From an uncultured Prevotella sp. (lineage in GTDB: Bacteria; Bacteroidota; Bacteroidia; Bacteroidales; Bacteroidaceae): a stretch of DNA of 64,000 nt. The translations under genes were made by a program, and so were the position numbers. The stretch is from contig CAKZVT010000012.1 of the NCBI GenBank assembly GCA_937922435.1, forward strand, positions 115,971 to 179,970. Direction: 5' to 3'. How positions within the stretch are numbered: the first letter of the stretch is position 1; every line of letters starts with the position of its first letter. This document shows positions 1-9,555 of this stretch, in pieces. The notes below the pieces were generated by a model. That model saw only the letters and a list, made by a program, of their open reading frames with translations, searched no databases and was not told the DNA's origin.

Positions 1-1188
1 GCATGGTGGAAAAAGAAGGCGAAAGAAATCTACAAGGAAATCCCCGACTTCGGCGGTTTCCTCGTGAAAGCGAACTCGGAAGGGCAGCCCGGCCCCGGCG
101 ACTACAACCGTACACACGCCGACGGAGCCAACATGCTGGCCGAGGCGTTAGCTCCGCACAAGGGGATAGTGATGTGGCGCAGCTTCGTTTACGGCAACCA
201 CAAGGGTGAAGACCGTGTGAAGCAGGCCATAACGGAGTTTGAAGAGCTTGACGGAAAGTTCGCCAAGAACGTCATCCTGCAATCAAAGAACGGTCCGCTG
301 GACTTCCAGCCGCGCGAGCCTTACGCCCCAATATTCGACAGAATGAAGCAAACGCCCATGTGGGCGGAGCTGCAAATCACGCAGGAATACCTTGGACAAA
401 GCCTCCACTTGGTATATCTCGCCCCGATGTGGAAAGAGTTTTTCAGCTTCGTAAACCCCAAACAGCTGCGCGGAATAGCAGGAGTAGCCAACACGGGCGA
501 CGACAAAAACTGGTGCGGACATCCTTTCTCGCAGGCAAACTGGTACGCTTTCGGCCGCCTTGCGTGGAACCCCGAACTTTCATCTGACAGCATAGCGCAC
601 GAATGGTTGGTGCAGACGTTCACGCACAACCAGGCATTCGTCAATCCCATGACCGAAGTCATGGAGGCCAGCCACGAAGCCTGCGTGGACTACATGATGC
701 CCCTCGGCCTGCACCACATATTCAAGGCAGACCACCATTACGGCCCAGAACCGCAAGGACAGTACGCCCACTTCCCGATAGAATGGTGTCCCGTATATTA
801 CCACAAGGCCGACACGGCAGGCGTAGGCTACGACCGCACGCGCACAGGAAGCTACGCCGTGAGCCAGTACCGTGCGCCGTTCAACGACTTGTACAACAAC
901 ATCGAGACCTGCCCGGAGGAATACCTGCTCTGGTTCCACCATGTAGCGTGGGACTACAAGATGAAAAACGGCAAGACGCTGTGGCAGAACCTCTGCGCAC
1001 ACTACAACCGCGGAGTAAGCGAAGTGGAGCGTTTCGCCGCCGTGTGGCAGACCATGCGTCCGTATGTCGACGAAGAACGCTTTAACCACGTAAGCCGCCT
1101 TATGGATGTGCAGGTGGACAACGCCAAGGAGTGGCGCAACATCTGCCTGGGTTATTTCAGCGCATTCTCAAAACAAACAATAGAATAA
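1..1188 (+). CDS. Alpha-glucuronidase, GH67 (5' partial)
   Basis: The reading frame is open from the first base, so the start lies upstream; 395 residues are visible. The stretch with DFGGFLVKANSEGQPGP followed by YNRTHADGANMLAEALAPH is the GH67 signature around the catalytic region, and the downstream half has the helical C-terminal domain expected of the family. GH67 enzymes remove 4-O-methyl-glucuronic acid from the non-reducing ends of xylo-oligosaccharides. The gene ends 4 bases before the ATG of the next glycosidase, so the two are almost certainly co-transcribed as part of a xylan utilisation locus extending to the left of the window. Family assignment is firm; cell location cannot be judged because the N-terminus is missing. 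Confidence 0.93.
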   Translation, partial: AWWKKKAKEIYKEIPDFGGFLVKANSEGQPGPGDYNRTHADGANMLAEALAPHKGIVMWRSFVYGNHKGEDRVKQAITEFEELDGKFAKNVILQSKNGPLDFQPREPYAPIFDRMKQTPMWAELQITQEYLGQSLHLVYLAPMWKEFFSFVNPKQLRGIAGVANTGDDKNWCGHPFSQANWYAFGRLAWNPELSSDSIAHEWLVQTFTHNQAFVNPMTEVMEASHEACVDYMMPLGLHHIFKADHHYGPEPQGQYAHFPIEWCPVYYHKADTAGVGYDRTRTGSYAVSQYRAPFNDLYNNIETCPEEYLLWFHHVAWDYKMKNGKTLWQNLCAHYNRGVSEVERFAAVWQTMRPYVDEERFNHVSRLMDVQVDNAKEWRNICLGYFSAFSKQTIE

Positions 1189-1192
1189 GACC

Positions 1193-2947
1193 ATGCAGAA
1201 GAACATCGTTAAAGCCATAATCGCCGTCATTACGCTTTGCGTTCCGGCAGGCGTTGCGGCGCAATCGGTACTTGAAAATGACGCGGAAAGGCCACACCTC
1301 ACAGTCAACGGGCAGCCCATGCTCATACTCGGAGGCGAGCTTAGCAACTCCGCCGCGACGTGTTTCGACGACATAGACCGCGTCATGCCCGAGATGAAAC
1401 GCCTCGGACTGAACACCGTACTCGTGCCTGCGCAGTGGGACTTGCTCGAACCCCGCGAGGGCGAATTCGACCTTTCGCTCATAGGCCGCACCATAGACAA
1501 GGCGCGTGAAAACCAGCTGAAGGTGGTCTTCCTGTGGTTCGGCGCATGGAAAAACTCGATGAGCTGCTACGCGCCCCTATGGTTCAAGGAGGACGTGAAG
1601 CGCTTTCCGCGCGCCGTGACGGCCACGGGCAAGCCCATGGAAATAGCCAGCGCATTCTCAAAGAACGTGCTCGAGGCCGACCGCCGCGCATTCTCCAAGC
1701 TGATGGAATATATCAAGGAGAAGGACGAGCTGCAATCGACGGTAATCATGGTGCAGGTGGAGAACGAAATAGGAATGCTCGAAAGCGCGCGCGACTATTC
1801 GCCCGAAGCCACGCGGCTGTACAGCTCCGCCGTGCCTAAGGAGCTGCTTTCTTACCTTGAAAGCCATGCCAAGACACTGCATCCGTACACTCTAAAGAAA
1901 CTGACGGGCAGCGAGACGCTTTCACGGGAAAGCAAAAAAACGCTTTCTGAAAAACTGAAACGCGGCGGCACATGGGCCGCGCTGTTCGGCGACGACATAT
2001 ATACGGAAGAAATGTTTATGGCCTACTACTACGCCAAGTATGTGGAGCAGCTTGCCCAAAGCGCACAAGCCATACACCGCCTGCCGCTCTACGTCAACGC
2101 CGCACTCAACAGCCGAGGCCGCAAGCCGGGCGAATATCCGTCGGCAGGGCCGCTCGCCCACCTAACAGACATGTGGCGGTGCGCCGCCCCGGGCATATCG
2201 ATGCTCTCGCCCGACATATACGACACGGGCTTCAAAGGCTGGGCGTCGCAATACGATTTGCCCGGAAATCCGCTCTTCATTCCCGAGTCGCGCTGCTGCA
2301 TAAACAGCGGAGTGCGCGCCATGTACACCTTCGGCGAGCACCGTGCCGTGGGCTTCTGTCCCTTCGCCATCGACCAGGCATCACCGGCCGACAAGTCTTC
2401 GGTAAGCGGAAGCTACGCCATCCTCAACCAGCTCTCGCCCATGTTGCTCGGCGGCAAAGCCACAGAAAAGACTTGGGGACTGCTCTTCGACAAGACCGAC
2501 CGTGAGCGCACCATTACCGACGGCGACCTTGTCATGACCTGCAACCACTTCTTCACCCTGCCGTGGGACGCTCGCGCAAAGGCCGACACATGGCCCGAGG
2601 GCGGCGGAATAATCGTCAAACTGGCCTATAACGACTACATCGTGGCAGGCAACGGCATCGTGGTGACATTCCAGACCGCCACAGAGAAGGCACAGGAAGA
2701 GCGCAAGACGCTCGGCGAGGACGGCTTCGCCACGGTCGGACAGGGCAAGGCCGAAGCCAAGAAAGACACCCGGAAGTTCACCGGCAGGCGCATCGGCATA
2801 GGCACGGTGGACGAAGTAAGCATCGGCACAGACGGCCAAATGAAGTACCTGCGCCGCCTCAACGGCGACCAGACCCACCAGGGGCGGCACGTCCGCATAT
2901 CATGCGGCGACAACCAAATACTGCACGTCCGCCTATACGAATATTGA
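1193..2947 (+). CDS. GH35-like beta-galactosidase with DUF5597-type C-terminal domain
   Basis: The 584-residue product starts with a clear signal peptide (hydrophobic run then VAAQS). It has a TIM-barrel glycoside hydrolase region with VPAQWDLLEPREGEFD and, near residue 190, VQVENEIG, where the first glutamate is the likely acid/base of GH35/GH42-type enzymes. The C-terminal 150 residues form a beta-rich domain of the DUF5597 type found on Bacteroidetes GH35 proteins. It follows the GH67 gene by 4 bases, so a role in clearing galactosyl or related side chains from xylan fragments in the periplasm is likely. The exact substrate cannot be read from sequence. Confidence 0.85.
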   Translation: MQKNIVKAIIAVITLCVPAGVAAQSVLENDAERPHLTVNGQPMLILGGELSNSAATCFDDIDRVMPEMKRLGLNTVLVPAQWDLLEPREGEFDLSLIGRTIDKARENQLKVVFLWFGAWKNSMSCYAPLWFKEDVKRFPRAVTATGKPMEIASAFSKNVLEADRRAFSKLMEYIKEKDELQSTVIMVQVENEIGMLESARDYSPEATRLYSSAVPKELLSYLESHAKTLHPYTLKKLTGSETLSRESKKTLSEKLKRGGTWAALFGDDIYTEEMFMAYYYAKYVEQLAQSAQAIHRLPLYVNAALNSRGRKPGEYPSAGPLAHLTDMWRCAAPGISMLSPDIYDTGFKGWASQYDLPGNPLFIPESRCCINSGVRAMYTFGEHRAVGFCPFAIDQASPADKSSVSGSYAILNQLSPMLLGGKATEKTWGLLFDKTDRERTITDGDLVMTCNHFFTLPWDARAKADTWPEGGGIIVKLAYNDYIVAGNGIVVTFQTATEKAQEERKTLGEDGFATVGQGKAEAKKDTRKFTGRRIGIGTVDEVSIGTDGQMKYLRRLNGDQTHQGRHVRISCGDNQILHVRLYEY

Positions 2948-2954
2948 CCGTCTG

Positions 2955-3055
2955 TAACCATCTGATAATCAATACGTTTCCAAAAGGCCGCCTTTTAGCT
3001 TCTAAAAGGCGGCCTTTTGCATTGCAATTCACGGCCTTTCGTCGTGCAAAAGACC
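2955..3055. repeat. Family A palindrome array (copy 1)
   Basis: It contains AAAAGGCCGCCTTTT and its inverted partner AAAAGGCGGCCTTTT. They are preceded by CTGATAATCAATACGTTT, a copy of the recurring TGATTATCA-type module. It occupies the first part of the 560-bp gap between the GH35 gene and ppk1. Confidence 0.8.
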
Positions 3056-3065
3056 GTGAACTGCA

Positions 3066-3342
3066 GGTTCATCCGCAAATCTGTTGGATGGTTGTTGAAG
3101 GTCATTCCGTTTATGTCCTGCTGCAAGTCAGGCTGTCGGTAATGTGTTTTGGCGGATTTGCAATCCGCCGAAAAGTACTATAAGGATTTGCAATCCGCTC
3201 AAACCACACAACCACGAGGTAAATGTATGGGCATGTGCGGATTGCAAATCCGCAATTAGAAACCGCCGGATTGCAAATCCGGCGGAACAAATGCTTTCAT
3301 TAATAGACCTTGTATTTCATCCAACAGGTTTGCGGATGAACC
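3066..3342. mobile_element. MITE-like element 1, TIR GGTTCATCCGCA
   Basis: A 277-bp non-coding block begins with GGTTCATCCGCA and ends with its exact reverse complement. Imperfect similarity of the two ends continues for about 25 more bases. The flanks carry a near-direct repeat, GTGAACTGCA at 3056-3065 and GTGAATTGCA at 3343-3352, as expected of a target-site duplication. Inside are several short palindromes of the type GGATTTGCAATCC (3153-3290). There is no credible reading frame, so it would need a transposase from elsewhere. A second element with the same ends is at 31121-31419. Confidence 0.65.
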
Positions 3343-3452
3343 GTGAATTGCAACGCCGCCCCACCCCACCCACATTTCCACCAACCATATTTGTAACATT
3401 ATTTTATTGAAAATTTAACACCGGCTGCAACGCTCTTGTTGGATAATAAGCG

Positions 3453-3460
3453 TATTTTTG
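3453..3460 (+). promoter_or_regulatory. Probable -7 box of ppk1 promoter
   Basis: TATTTTTG matches the Bacteroidetes -7 consensus TAnnTTTG and lies 49 bases before the ppk1 start. TTG sequences occur upstream but none is at the ideal spacing, so only the -7 element is supported. Confidence 0.5.
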
Positions 3461-3509
3461 CAAAAGCGGACACAGCCGTTCCGCCGTCAAAAAGAAACCA
3501 ACAGGCATC

Positions 3510-5612
3510 ATGGCAACAAAAACCACAAACAGGAAAAAGAAAGAGGCCCACTACATAGAGCGTGACGTGAGCTGGATGTACTTCAACCACCGCATATTGC
3601 AGGAAGCCCGGAAGGACAACATTCCGCTGCTCGAGCGGCTGTCGTTCCTCGGCATTTACTCAAACAACCTTGACGAGTTCTTCCGCGTGCGCATGGCTTC
3701 GCTCAACCGCCTGCTCGAGTCTGACAACAAGGAAATACGCAAGCAGCACGACAGCATACGCAAGACCATCAAGACCATAAACAAGCTCAACTCGCAGTTC
3801 AGCCAGGAATACACCGTCGCAATAGACGAAGTGTTCAAGGCGTTGGAGGAGCACAACATCCGCCTTCTTGACGAAACGCAACTCAACGACGAGCAACAGG
3901 CTTACCTGAAGACCTACTACCACGAGCGGCTAAACGGCTACACCAATCCAATATGGTTCTCCGAAATCGACGAAATCGGCCAGCTTGAAGACAACCGCAT
4001 ATACCTCTTAATCAAGAGGACAGAGCCTGCCGACGGCCTGCGCCTGCCCAAGAGCAGCTTGGCCATAATCAAAGTGCCCGACAGGGAGCACGGACGCTTC
4101 ATCAAAGTGCCATCGTCCGACGGTTTCGACAACATAATGTACCTCGACGACGTGGTGCGTTACTGCCTGCCGCTCATCTTCATCGGCTTCCGTCCCGGCA
4201 CGTTCCAGGCATACTCTTTCAAGTTCACCAAGGACGCCGAGATGGAGATGGAGAACGACTTTGAGTACGGCGTGCTGCAAAAAGTGGCAAAAGGCGTGAG
4301 CAGCAGGCGGCGCGGCGAGCCGGTGCGCCTCATCTACGACCGCCGCATGCCAAAGGACATGAAGAAGAAGCTGATGTCGAAACTCGACGTGAGCAAGCTC
4401 GACGCCTCGCTGGCAAGCAGCCGCTACCAGAACCACAAGGACCTGATGGGCTTCCCGGACTGCGGCCACGACGAACTGAAATACCCCAAGTGGAAGCCCA
4501 TACTGAAGCCGGAGTTCCTGTCGCAGGAGAGCATCCTCGACCAAATCCGCCGCAAGGATTTGTTCATACACGTGCCTTACCACTCGTTCGACGGCTACAT
4601 CCGCGTGCTGCGCGAGGCCGCGCTGAAGCCCGAAGTGAAGTCAATCAAGACCACGTTGTACCGCCTTGCAAAGGACTCGAAGGTAGTCAAGGCGCTCATC
4701 TGCGCCGCACGCAACGGCAAGAAGGTGACGGCCGTGGTGGAACTGCTGGCGCGTTTCGACGAGGAAAGCAACATAAAGTGGAGCAAGCGCATGCAGGAAG
4801 AGGGCATAAACGTAATCTTCGGCGTGGAGGGACTCAAGATTCACTCCAAGCTCCTGTACATAGAGTCGAAGCAGGGCGACATAGCCTGCATAGGCACGGG
4901 CAACTTCCACGAGGGCAACGCCAAGACTTACACGGACTACCTGATGATGACCGCGCGCAAGAACATCGTGCATGAAGTAGGCAAAGTGTTCGACTTCATC
5001 GACCGTCCGTTCTCCCTGGTGCGCTTCAAGGAGCTGCTTGTGTCGCCCAACTCGATGAAGAACCGCATCCTCTCGCTCATCAACAACGAAATAAAGAACG
5101 CCAAGGCCGGACGCGAGGCATGGCTCAAGATGAAAATAAACCACATCACCGAGCTTGACGTGGTGAACAAACTCTACGCCGCATCGGCCGCCGGAGTGAA
5201 AATAGACATCGTGCTGCGCGGCAACAGCTCGCTGGTAACGGGCGTGCCGGGCGTTAGCGACAACATCAGGGCCGTGGGCATAATAGACCGCTACCTGGAG
5301 CATTCGCGCATACTAATCTTCTGTAACGGCGGCGCACCGAAGTATTACATAGGCAGCGCGGACTGGATGCCGCGCAACCTGCTGAACCGCATCGAGGTGA
5401 TGACTCCCGTCTACGACACCGACCTGCAACGCGACCTTATGCGCACGGTGGACTACGGTCTGCGCGACACTACCAACGGACGCATAGTCGACGGCACTGG
5501 GGCGAACACCATACAGCCCGTCGAGGGCGACCGCCCCTTCCGCTCGCAGGAGGAGCTGCACAATGCTTACGAGGCCGAAGTGAAAACCGTAAGCACGGCG
5601 GACGGCGACTGA
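3510..5612 (+). CDS. ppk1: Polyphosphate kinase 1
   Basis: The 700-residue protein has the full PPK1 layout: N-terminal helical domain (YIERDVSWMYFNHRILQEA, then NNLDEFFRVRMASL), a head domain, and two PLD-like catalytic domains. In the first of these LKIHSKLLYIE carries the probable phospho-accepting histidine near residue 445, followed by GNFHEGNAKTYTDY. The enzyme reversibly transfers the gamma phosphate of ATP to polyphosphate in the cytoplasm. It lies upstream of a Ppx/GppA-type phosphatase on the same strand, the usual synthesis and breakdown pair, but a 500-bp repeat-filled gap makes a single transcript uncertain. Length is normal for the family. Confidence 0.97.
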   Translation: MATKTTNRKKKEAHYIERDVSWMYFNHRILQEARKDNIPLLERLSFLGIYSNNLDEFFRVRMASLNRLLESDNKEIRKQHDSIRKTIKTINKLNSQFSQEYTVAIDEVFKALEEHNIRLLDETQLNDEQQAYLKTYYHERLNGYTNPIWFSEIDEIGQLEDNRIYLLIKRTEPADGLRLPKSSLAIIKVPDREHGRFIKVPSSDGFDNIMYLDDVVRYCLPLIFIGFRPGTFQAYSFKFTKDAEMEMENDFEYGVLQKVAKGVSSRRRGEPVRLIYDRRMPKDMKKKLMSKLDVSKLDASLASSRYQNHKDLMGFPDCGHDELKYPKWKPILKPEFLSQESILDQIRRKDLFIHVPYHSFDGYIRVLREAALKPEVKSIKTTLYRLAKDSKVVKALICAARNGKKVTAVVELLARFDEESNIKWSKRMQEEGINVIFGVEGLKIHSKLLYIESKQGDIACIGTGNFHEGNAKTYTDYLMMTARKNIVHEVGKVFDFIDRPFSLVRFKELLVSPNSMKNRILSLINNEIKNAKAGREAWLKMKINHITELDVVNKLYAASAAGVKIDIVLRGNSSLVTGVPGVSDNIRAVGIIDRYLEHSRILIFCNGGAPKYYIGSADWMPRNLLNRIEVMTPVYDTDLQRDLMRTVDYGLRDTTNGRIVDGTGANTIQPVEGDRPFRSQEELHNAYEAEVKTVSTADGD

Positions 5613-5619
5613 CGGCATC

Positions 5620-5742
5620 GCAAAAGGCCGTCTTTCACCATGTAAAAGGCCACCTTTCGCACGCCCAAAGACCACCTTTCGCAGCGTCAAAGGCCATGTT
5701 TTGCAAGGCCATTCGTAACGCTCTGATTATCAATGAAGTAAC
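5620..5742. repeat. Family A palindrome array (copy 2)
   Basis: Successive AAAAGGCCGTCTTTC, TAAAAGGCCACCTTTCG and related units are followed by CTGATTATCAATGAAGTAAC. The array starts 8 bases after the ppk1 stop codon. Confidence 0.8.
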
Positions 5743-5877
5743 AATCTGTAAGCAACGGGCAAAATATAAATACCCGAAAAGCGTTATTCAAGTATATTAC
5801 AAACATCGGGAAGCAAGGGAAAAGGAGGCTTTCGTTTTTATGGACATTGCTTGTAAAAGTGTAAACCGTTCACGCCT

Positions 5878-6024
5878 TGCATTGAGCCAGGCTGTCGGTA
5901 ACTGTCATGCCGCACTCCTATGCGGCATCCAGAAAATCCTTATACAGCAAATGATGTTGGCAGTACACACTGGATGCCGCATCGGAGTGCGGCATGACAG
6001 TTACCGACAGCCTGGCTCAATGCA
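5878..6024. repeat. 55-bp near-perfect inverted repeat
   Basis: Arms 5878-5932 and 5970-6024 are reverse complements with a single mismatch (T against G near the arm tip), enclosing a 37-base loop. The arms contain CAGGCTGTCGGTAA, also present inside MITE-like element 1. It could form a long hairpin in the leader or intergenic RNA. No ORF of substance is present. Confidence 0.85.
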
Positions 6025-6065
6025 GGATGCACCCATAAATAGCAATAACAAAAAGAACAGCGAAC

Positions 6066-6102
6066 ACTTACTCCTTCCCTCCTTACTCCTTCCCTCCTAA
6101 AA
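6066..6102. repeat. Half of a family C element
   Basis: Tandem ACTCCTTCCCTCCTT units end just before the ppx start. Unlike other family C loci, no inverted partner arm is present nearby. Confidence 0.5.
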
Positions 6103-6112
6103 CCTAAAAACC

Positions 6113-7009
6113 ATGAGATTAGCGGCAATAGACATCGGTTCTAACGGAGCGCGACTGCTCATCAAGAACTTCAGGACTGCCCAGGACGGCAGCCAACAGA
6201 TTTCGCGCGTGATGTACATGCGCGTCCCCCTGCGCTTAGGGTCTGACGTGTTCACGCTCGGAAAAATATCAAAGGAGCGCGCAGTGATGATGAAGCACAT
6301 GCTAAAGGCGTTCCGCCAGCTGATGAAGCTCAACCAGGTTGACGACTACCGCGCCTGCGCCACGTCGGCCATGCGCGACGCCGAGAACGGCAAGAAGGTG
6401 CTGAAGAAGCTGCACGAGGACACCGGCATCGGCCTGGAAATAATCAACGGACGCGAGGAAGCACGCCTGCTGTGCAACAACATAGTGGAGAACATCGAGA
6501 GCGCGAAGGGCAACTACGCCTACATAGACGTGGGCGGAGGCAGCACGGAAATATCGCTCTTGCACGACGGAGTGCTCACCCACAGCCATTCTTACAACAT
6601 AGGCACGCTGCGTATGCTGGGCGGCATGGTGTCAAAGGAGACCATGCGGCAGATGCGCGACGACCTTACGCGCTTCGCCAAGGACATGCCGGGAATGCGC
6701 ATCATAGGCTCGGGCGGCAACATCAACAAGCTGTACAAGCTCTGCAACTCAGACAAGGCCACGCGCACCGTGCCCGTAAGCGAAATCAAAGCCGTCTACA
6801 ACAAGCTAAAGGCACTGAGCGTTGACGAGCGCATAGAGCAGTACGGGCTGAAGGCTGACCGCGCCGACGTAATCATCCCGGCGTCGGAAATCTTTATGCT
6901 GGCCGCCGAAGCCTTGGGCTGCGACAGCATACAGGTGCCCAACATCAGTTTGGCCGACAGCATAATCGACGGCCTTTACAGGACGAAATACGCCGCAGCG
7001 GATGTGTAA
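6113..7009 (+). CDS. Ppx/GppA-type phosphatase (exopolyphosphatase or pppGpp phosphatase)
   Basis: The 298-residue product has the actin-like ATPase fold motifs of the family: LAAIDIGSNGARLLI at the N-terminus, the FTLGKIS and ACATSAMRDAENG segments, and YIDVGGGSTEIS near residue 140. It is the short form without a C-terminal HD domain. Members remove terminal phosphate from polyphosphate or from pppGpp; the position downstream of ppk1 favours polyphosphate turnover. The first residue is taken as the ATG after CCTAAAAACC. Confidence 0.9.
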   Translation: MRLAAIDIGSNGARLLIKNFRTAQDGSQQISRVMYMRVPLRLGSDVFTLGKISKERAVMMKHMLKAFRQLMKLNQVDDYRACATSAMRDAENGKKVLKKLHEDTGIGLEIINGREEARLLCNNIVENIESAKGNYAYIDVGGGSTEISLLHDGVLTHSHSYNIGTLRMLGGMVSKETMRQMRDDLTRFAKDMPGMRIIGSGGNINKLYKLCNSDKATRTVPVSEIKAVYNKLKALSVDERIEQYGLKADRADVIIPASEIFMLAAEALGCDSIQVPNISLADSIIDGLYRTKYAAADV

Positions 7010-7031
7010 ACACCCTGACAGACAAGCCCTA

Positions 7032-7090
7032 ACACCCACCCCTGCCCTTCCGAATACCCACCCCAACCCTCCCAAAGGGAGGGAGTTAAG
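7032..7090. repeat. Family B palindrome
   Basis: CACCCACCCC...CCCACCCCAACCCTCCC AAA GGGAGGGAG: the G/C-rich arms CCCTCCC/GGGAGGG form a short hairpin after ppx. It is the first element in the 420-bp gap 7010-7430, which otherwise holds family A copy 3 and the promoter of the next gene. Confidence 0.75.
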
Positions 7091-7114
7091 AATGCTTGGG
7101 CGGCATCCTTATTT

Positions 7115-7236
7115 CTAAAAGGTGGCCTTTCGCGTTGTAAAAGACGGCTTTTTGCAGCGCGAAAGGCCATCTTTTGCATTGCGATTGACGGCCTTTTGCA
7201 AGGCCGTTTATAAATTATTGATTATCAATATATTAG
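7115..7236. repeat. Family A palindrome array (copy 3)
   Basis: AAAAGGTGGCCTTTCG, GTAAAAGACGGCTTTTTGC and GAAAGGCCATCTTTTGC units are followed by ATTGATTATCAATATATTA, the best-preserved copy of the end module. Confidence 0.8.
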
Positions 7237-7373
7237 CTTATGGTTGGCATCTAACGCCAAAGCATGCGCCATATCCATGCAAAAGCAAGGGCAAGAAACA
7301 TATTTTTGCTTAAATTTTGTTAACGCTTGTCACATTTAAATATGATAAAACGTATAAATAAATGTGAACGCAG

Positions 7374-7381
7374 TACTTTTG
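7374..7381 (+). promoter_or_regulatory. Probable -7 box of the TonB-type receptor gene
   Basis: TACTTTTG matches TAnnTTTG, 50 bases before the start codon. No convincing -33 element was seen. Confidence 0.45.
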
Positions 7382-7430
7382 TATTGCCATTAATTACACA
7401 TTATTATATAACCATACAACAGGCAAGACG

Positions 7431-9548
7431 ATGAAAACAAGACTACACCTCGCGCTCGCCGCCCTTATGCTTTGCGGCGCGGCGACGGCCCAGACGGACA
7501 CTCTGGCCGTTGACACGACGCTCACCCTCGGCGAAGTTACGGTCAACGGGATGCGCACTATACAGAAAGTCGACCGCACGCTGTACCTCCCCACAAAGAA
7601 GATGGCACGCTCGTCGGCCAACGGCTACGACCTGCTCAAGCTGATGATGCTGCCCGGAATTAAGGTTGACCCTGTACAACAGACCATCTCCTCGCTGCGC
7701 GGCGGAGGCGTGCAGGTGCGCATCAACGACGTGAAAGCCGGTACGCAGGACATCCTCGCGCTGCAACCCGACGAAGTAATCCGCGTCGAGTACATCGACA
7801 ACCTCGGCGCGCGCTACTCCGACACGTCGCTCGACGCGGTAATAAACTACGTAGTACGCCGCCGCTACTCGGGCTACGTGGGCGGCGTGCAGACGATGCA
7901 GGCCGCGGCGGTGGGCTTCAACAACAGCTCGGCTTACTTCAAGTTCAACCACAAGAAGTCGGAGTTCAGCCTGTCGTACAGCTTCAACTGGCGCGACTAC
8001 GACGAGCGGCGGTATGACGAGACGGCCGACTACTACTTCCCCGACGGCACTACACGCCACCGCGAATACCGCGGCTACAACACTCCGTTCATGTATAACA
8101 CGCACGACTTCCAGCTGGGTTACAACCTCGCCGAGCCTGACAAGTACACCTTCAACGCGCGTTTCAACCTCAACATAAACAACAATCCCTACCGCGGAGT
8201 CAACCAGTTAGCCGTGGAGACGGGGCAGCCCGACCTTTATCTGTACAACAAGGCATCGTCGAGCAGCCTCCTGCCGTCGCTCGACCTGTACTTCTCCGCC
8301 AACCTGCCGCACAAGCAAAGCATCGTGGCCAACGTCGTGGGCACGTACATACACACCGACTACGACTACCTGATGCGCCAGTATCTCTTCGACCAGTCGC
8401 CCGAGCAGTCGATGCAGTCAGACCCCGTCAACGATTACAGTTACTCCACTTTGGGCAAAAAATACTCGCTCATAACCGAGGCAATCTACGCCAAAGAGTT
8501 CAAGAATGCCAACCTCTCGGCCGGCGGCGAGTTCACCATCAGCCGCACGGACAACGACTATACCGGCACGGTAAACACCGACGCGCTGCTCAATTCGAAC
8601 AACCTCTACCTCTTTGCGCAGCTGCAAGGCAAGCTCGCATGGCTCAACTATACGCTCGGAATAGGCGCAAACCGCGCCTCAATACACCAGGGCGACATAG
8701 GGTTTGAGAAGTGGACGTTCCGCCCGAGGCTGTCCTTGCAGACCTCGGCAATCAAGAACGTGTCGCTAAGCCTTGTCGGCAGGATGTTTCAGGCAACACC
8801 ATCGCTTTCAGAACTGAGCGACGTCCGCCAGCAGAAAAACGACCTGATGGCAGGCGACGGCAACACCGAACTGAAACCGTACACGTGCTATCAGGCTTAC
8901 TTCACCGGCACATGGAGCATCCCCTTGCTGTCTTTGTGGGTGAATGCGGGCATAAACTATGCGCCTGATGTCATAATGACGACATACAACGCCGAACTTC
9001 AGGACAACGGCCAATACGCAATCATATCACGACCGGAGAACCAACGCGCCTTCTACGACAAGTGGGTGCGCGCCAACCTGACGCTGCACGCCATAAAAGA
9101 CGTGCTCGACATCGCCCTGTATGGCTGCTATGACCGATACGACAGCCGCGGACTTACCTACCGGCACACGTTCAACGCCTGGCAATGGGGCGCCGAGGCG
9201 AGCCTCATGTTGGGAAACTGGACAGTCAATGCAGACTTCTACACCACGCCGAAAAGCTACTACGGAGAGTCGCAAAGCGGCGGAGAGAACTCGTCAGACC
9301 TGCGCATAAGCTACAGATGGAAAGACCTGCGAGTGAGCCTCGGGGCAATACTCGTAGGCTATCCGCACGGCTACGAGTACCCCGGACGCACAGACAGCCG
9401 CTATTACAAGTCGCATTACAAGACGTGGATTGGCGACAACGGCAACATGGTTTACTTCTCCTTGTCGTACAACTTCAGCCACGGACGCAAGTATAAAGCC
9501 GAACAACGCCGACTGAACAACGCCGACTACGACAGCGGAATAAGGTAA
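7431..9548 (+). CDS. TonB-dependent receptor-like outer-membrane beta-barrel protein
   Basis: The 705-residue protein has a signal peptide (LALAALMLCGAATAQ), then a short plug-like region with LLKLMMLPGIKVDP and IRVEYIDNLGARYSDTSLDA, then a long barrel rich in alternating aromatic strands (YSFNWRDYDERRYDE and similar). There is no carboxypeptidase-like domain and no SusD partner next to it, so this is the smaller outer-membrane barrel family common in Bacteroidetes rather than a SusC. Substrate is unknown. A strong inverted repeat lies downstream at 9679-9730. Confidence 0.85.
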   Translation: MKTRLHLALAALMLCGAATAQTDTLAVDTTLTLGEVTVNGMRTIQKVDRTLYLPTKKMARSSANGYDLLKLMMLPGIKVDPVQQTISSLRGGGVQVRINDVKAGTQDILALQPDEVIRVEYIDNLGARYSDTSLDAVINYVVRRRYSGYVGGVQTMQAAAVGFNNSSAYFKFNHKKSEFSLSYSFNWRDYDERRYDETADYYFPDGTTRHREYRGYNTPFMYNTHDFQLGYNLAEPDKYTFNARFNLNINNNPYRGVNQLAVETGQPDLYLYNKASSSSLLPSLDLYFSANLPHKQSIVANVVGTYIHTDYDYLMRQYLFDQSPEQSMQSDPVNDYSYSTLGKKYSLITEAIYAKEFKNANLSAGGEFTISRTDNDYTGTVNTDALLNSNNLYLFAQLQGKLAWLNYTLGIGANRASIHQGDIGFEKWTFRPRLSLQTSAIKNVSLSLVGRMFQATPSLSELSDVRQQKNDLMAGDGNTELKPYTCYQAYFTGTWSIPLLSLWVNAGINYAPDVIMTTYNAELQDNGQYAIISRPENQRAFYDKWVRANLTLHAIKDVLDIALYGCYDRYDSRGLTYRHTFNAWQWGAEASLMLGNWTVNADFYTTPKSYYGESQSGGENSSDLRISYRWKDLRVSLGAILVGYPHGYEYPGRTDSRYYKSHYKTWIGDNGNMVYFSLSYNFSHGRKYKAEQRRLNNADYDSGIR

Positions 9549-9555
9549 TTCAATG

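Noticed and set aside
7115..7236. Family A arrays looked at first like short CRISPR arrays.
   Set aside because: Units are palindromic, about 20-25 bases apart, vary in sequence, alternate orientation and have no unique spacers of constant length; no cas genes are present.
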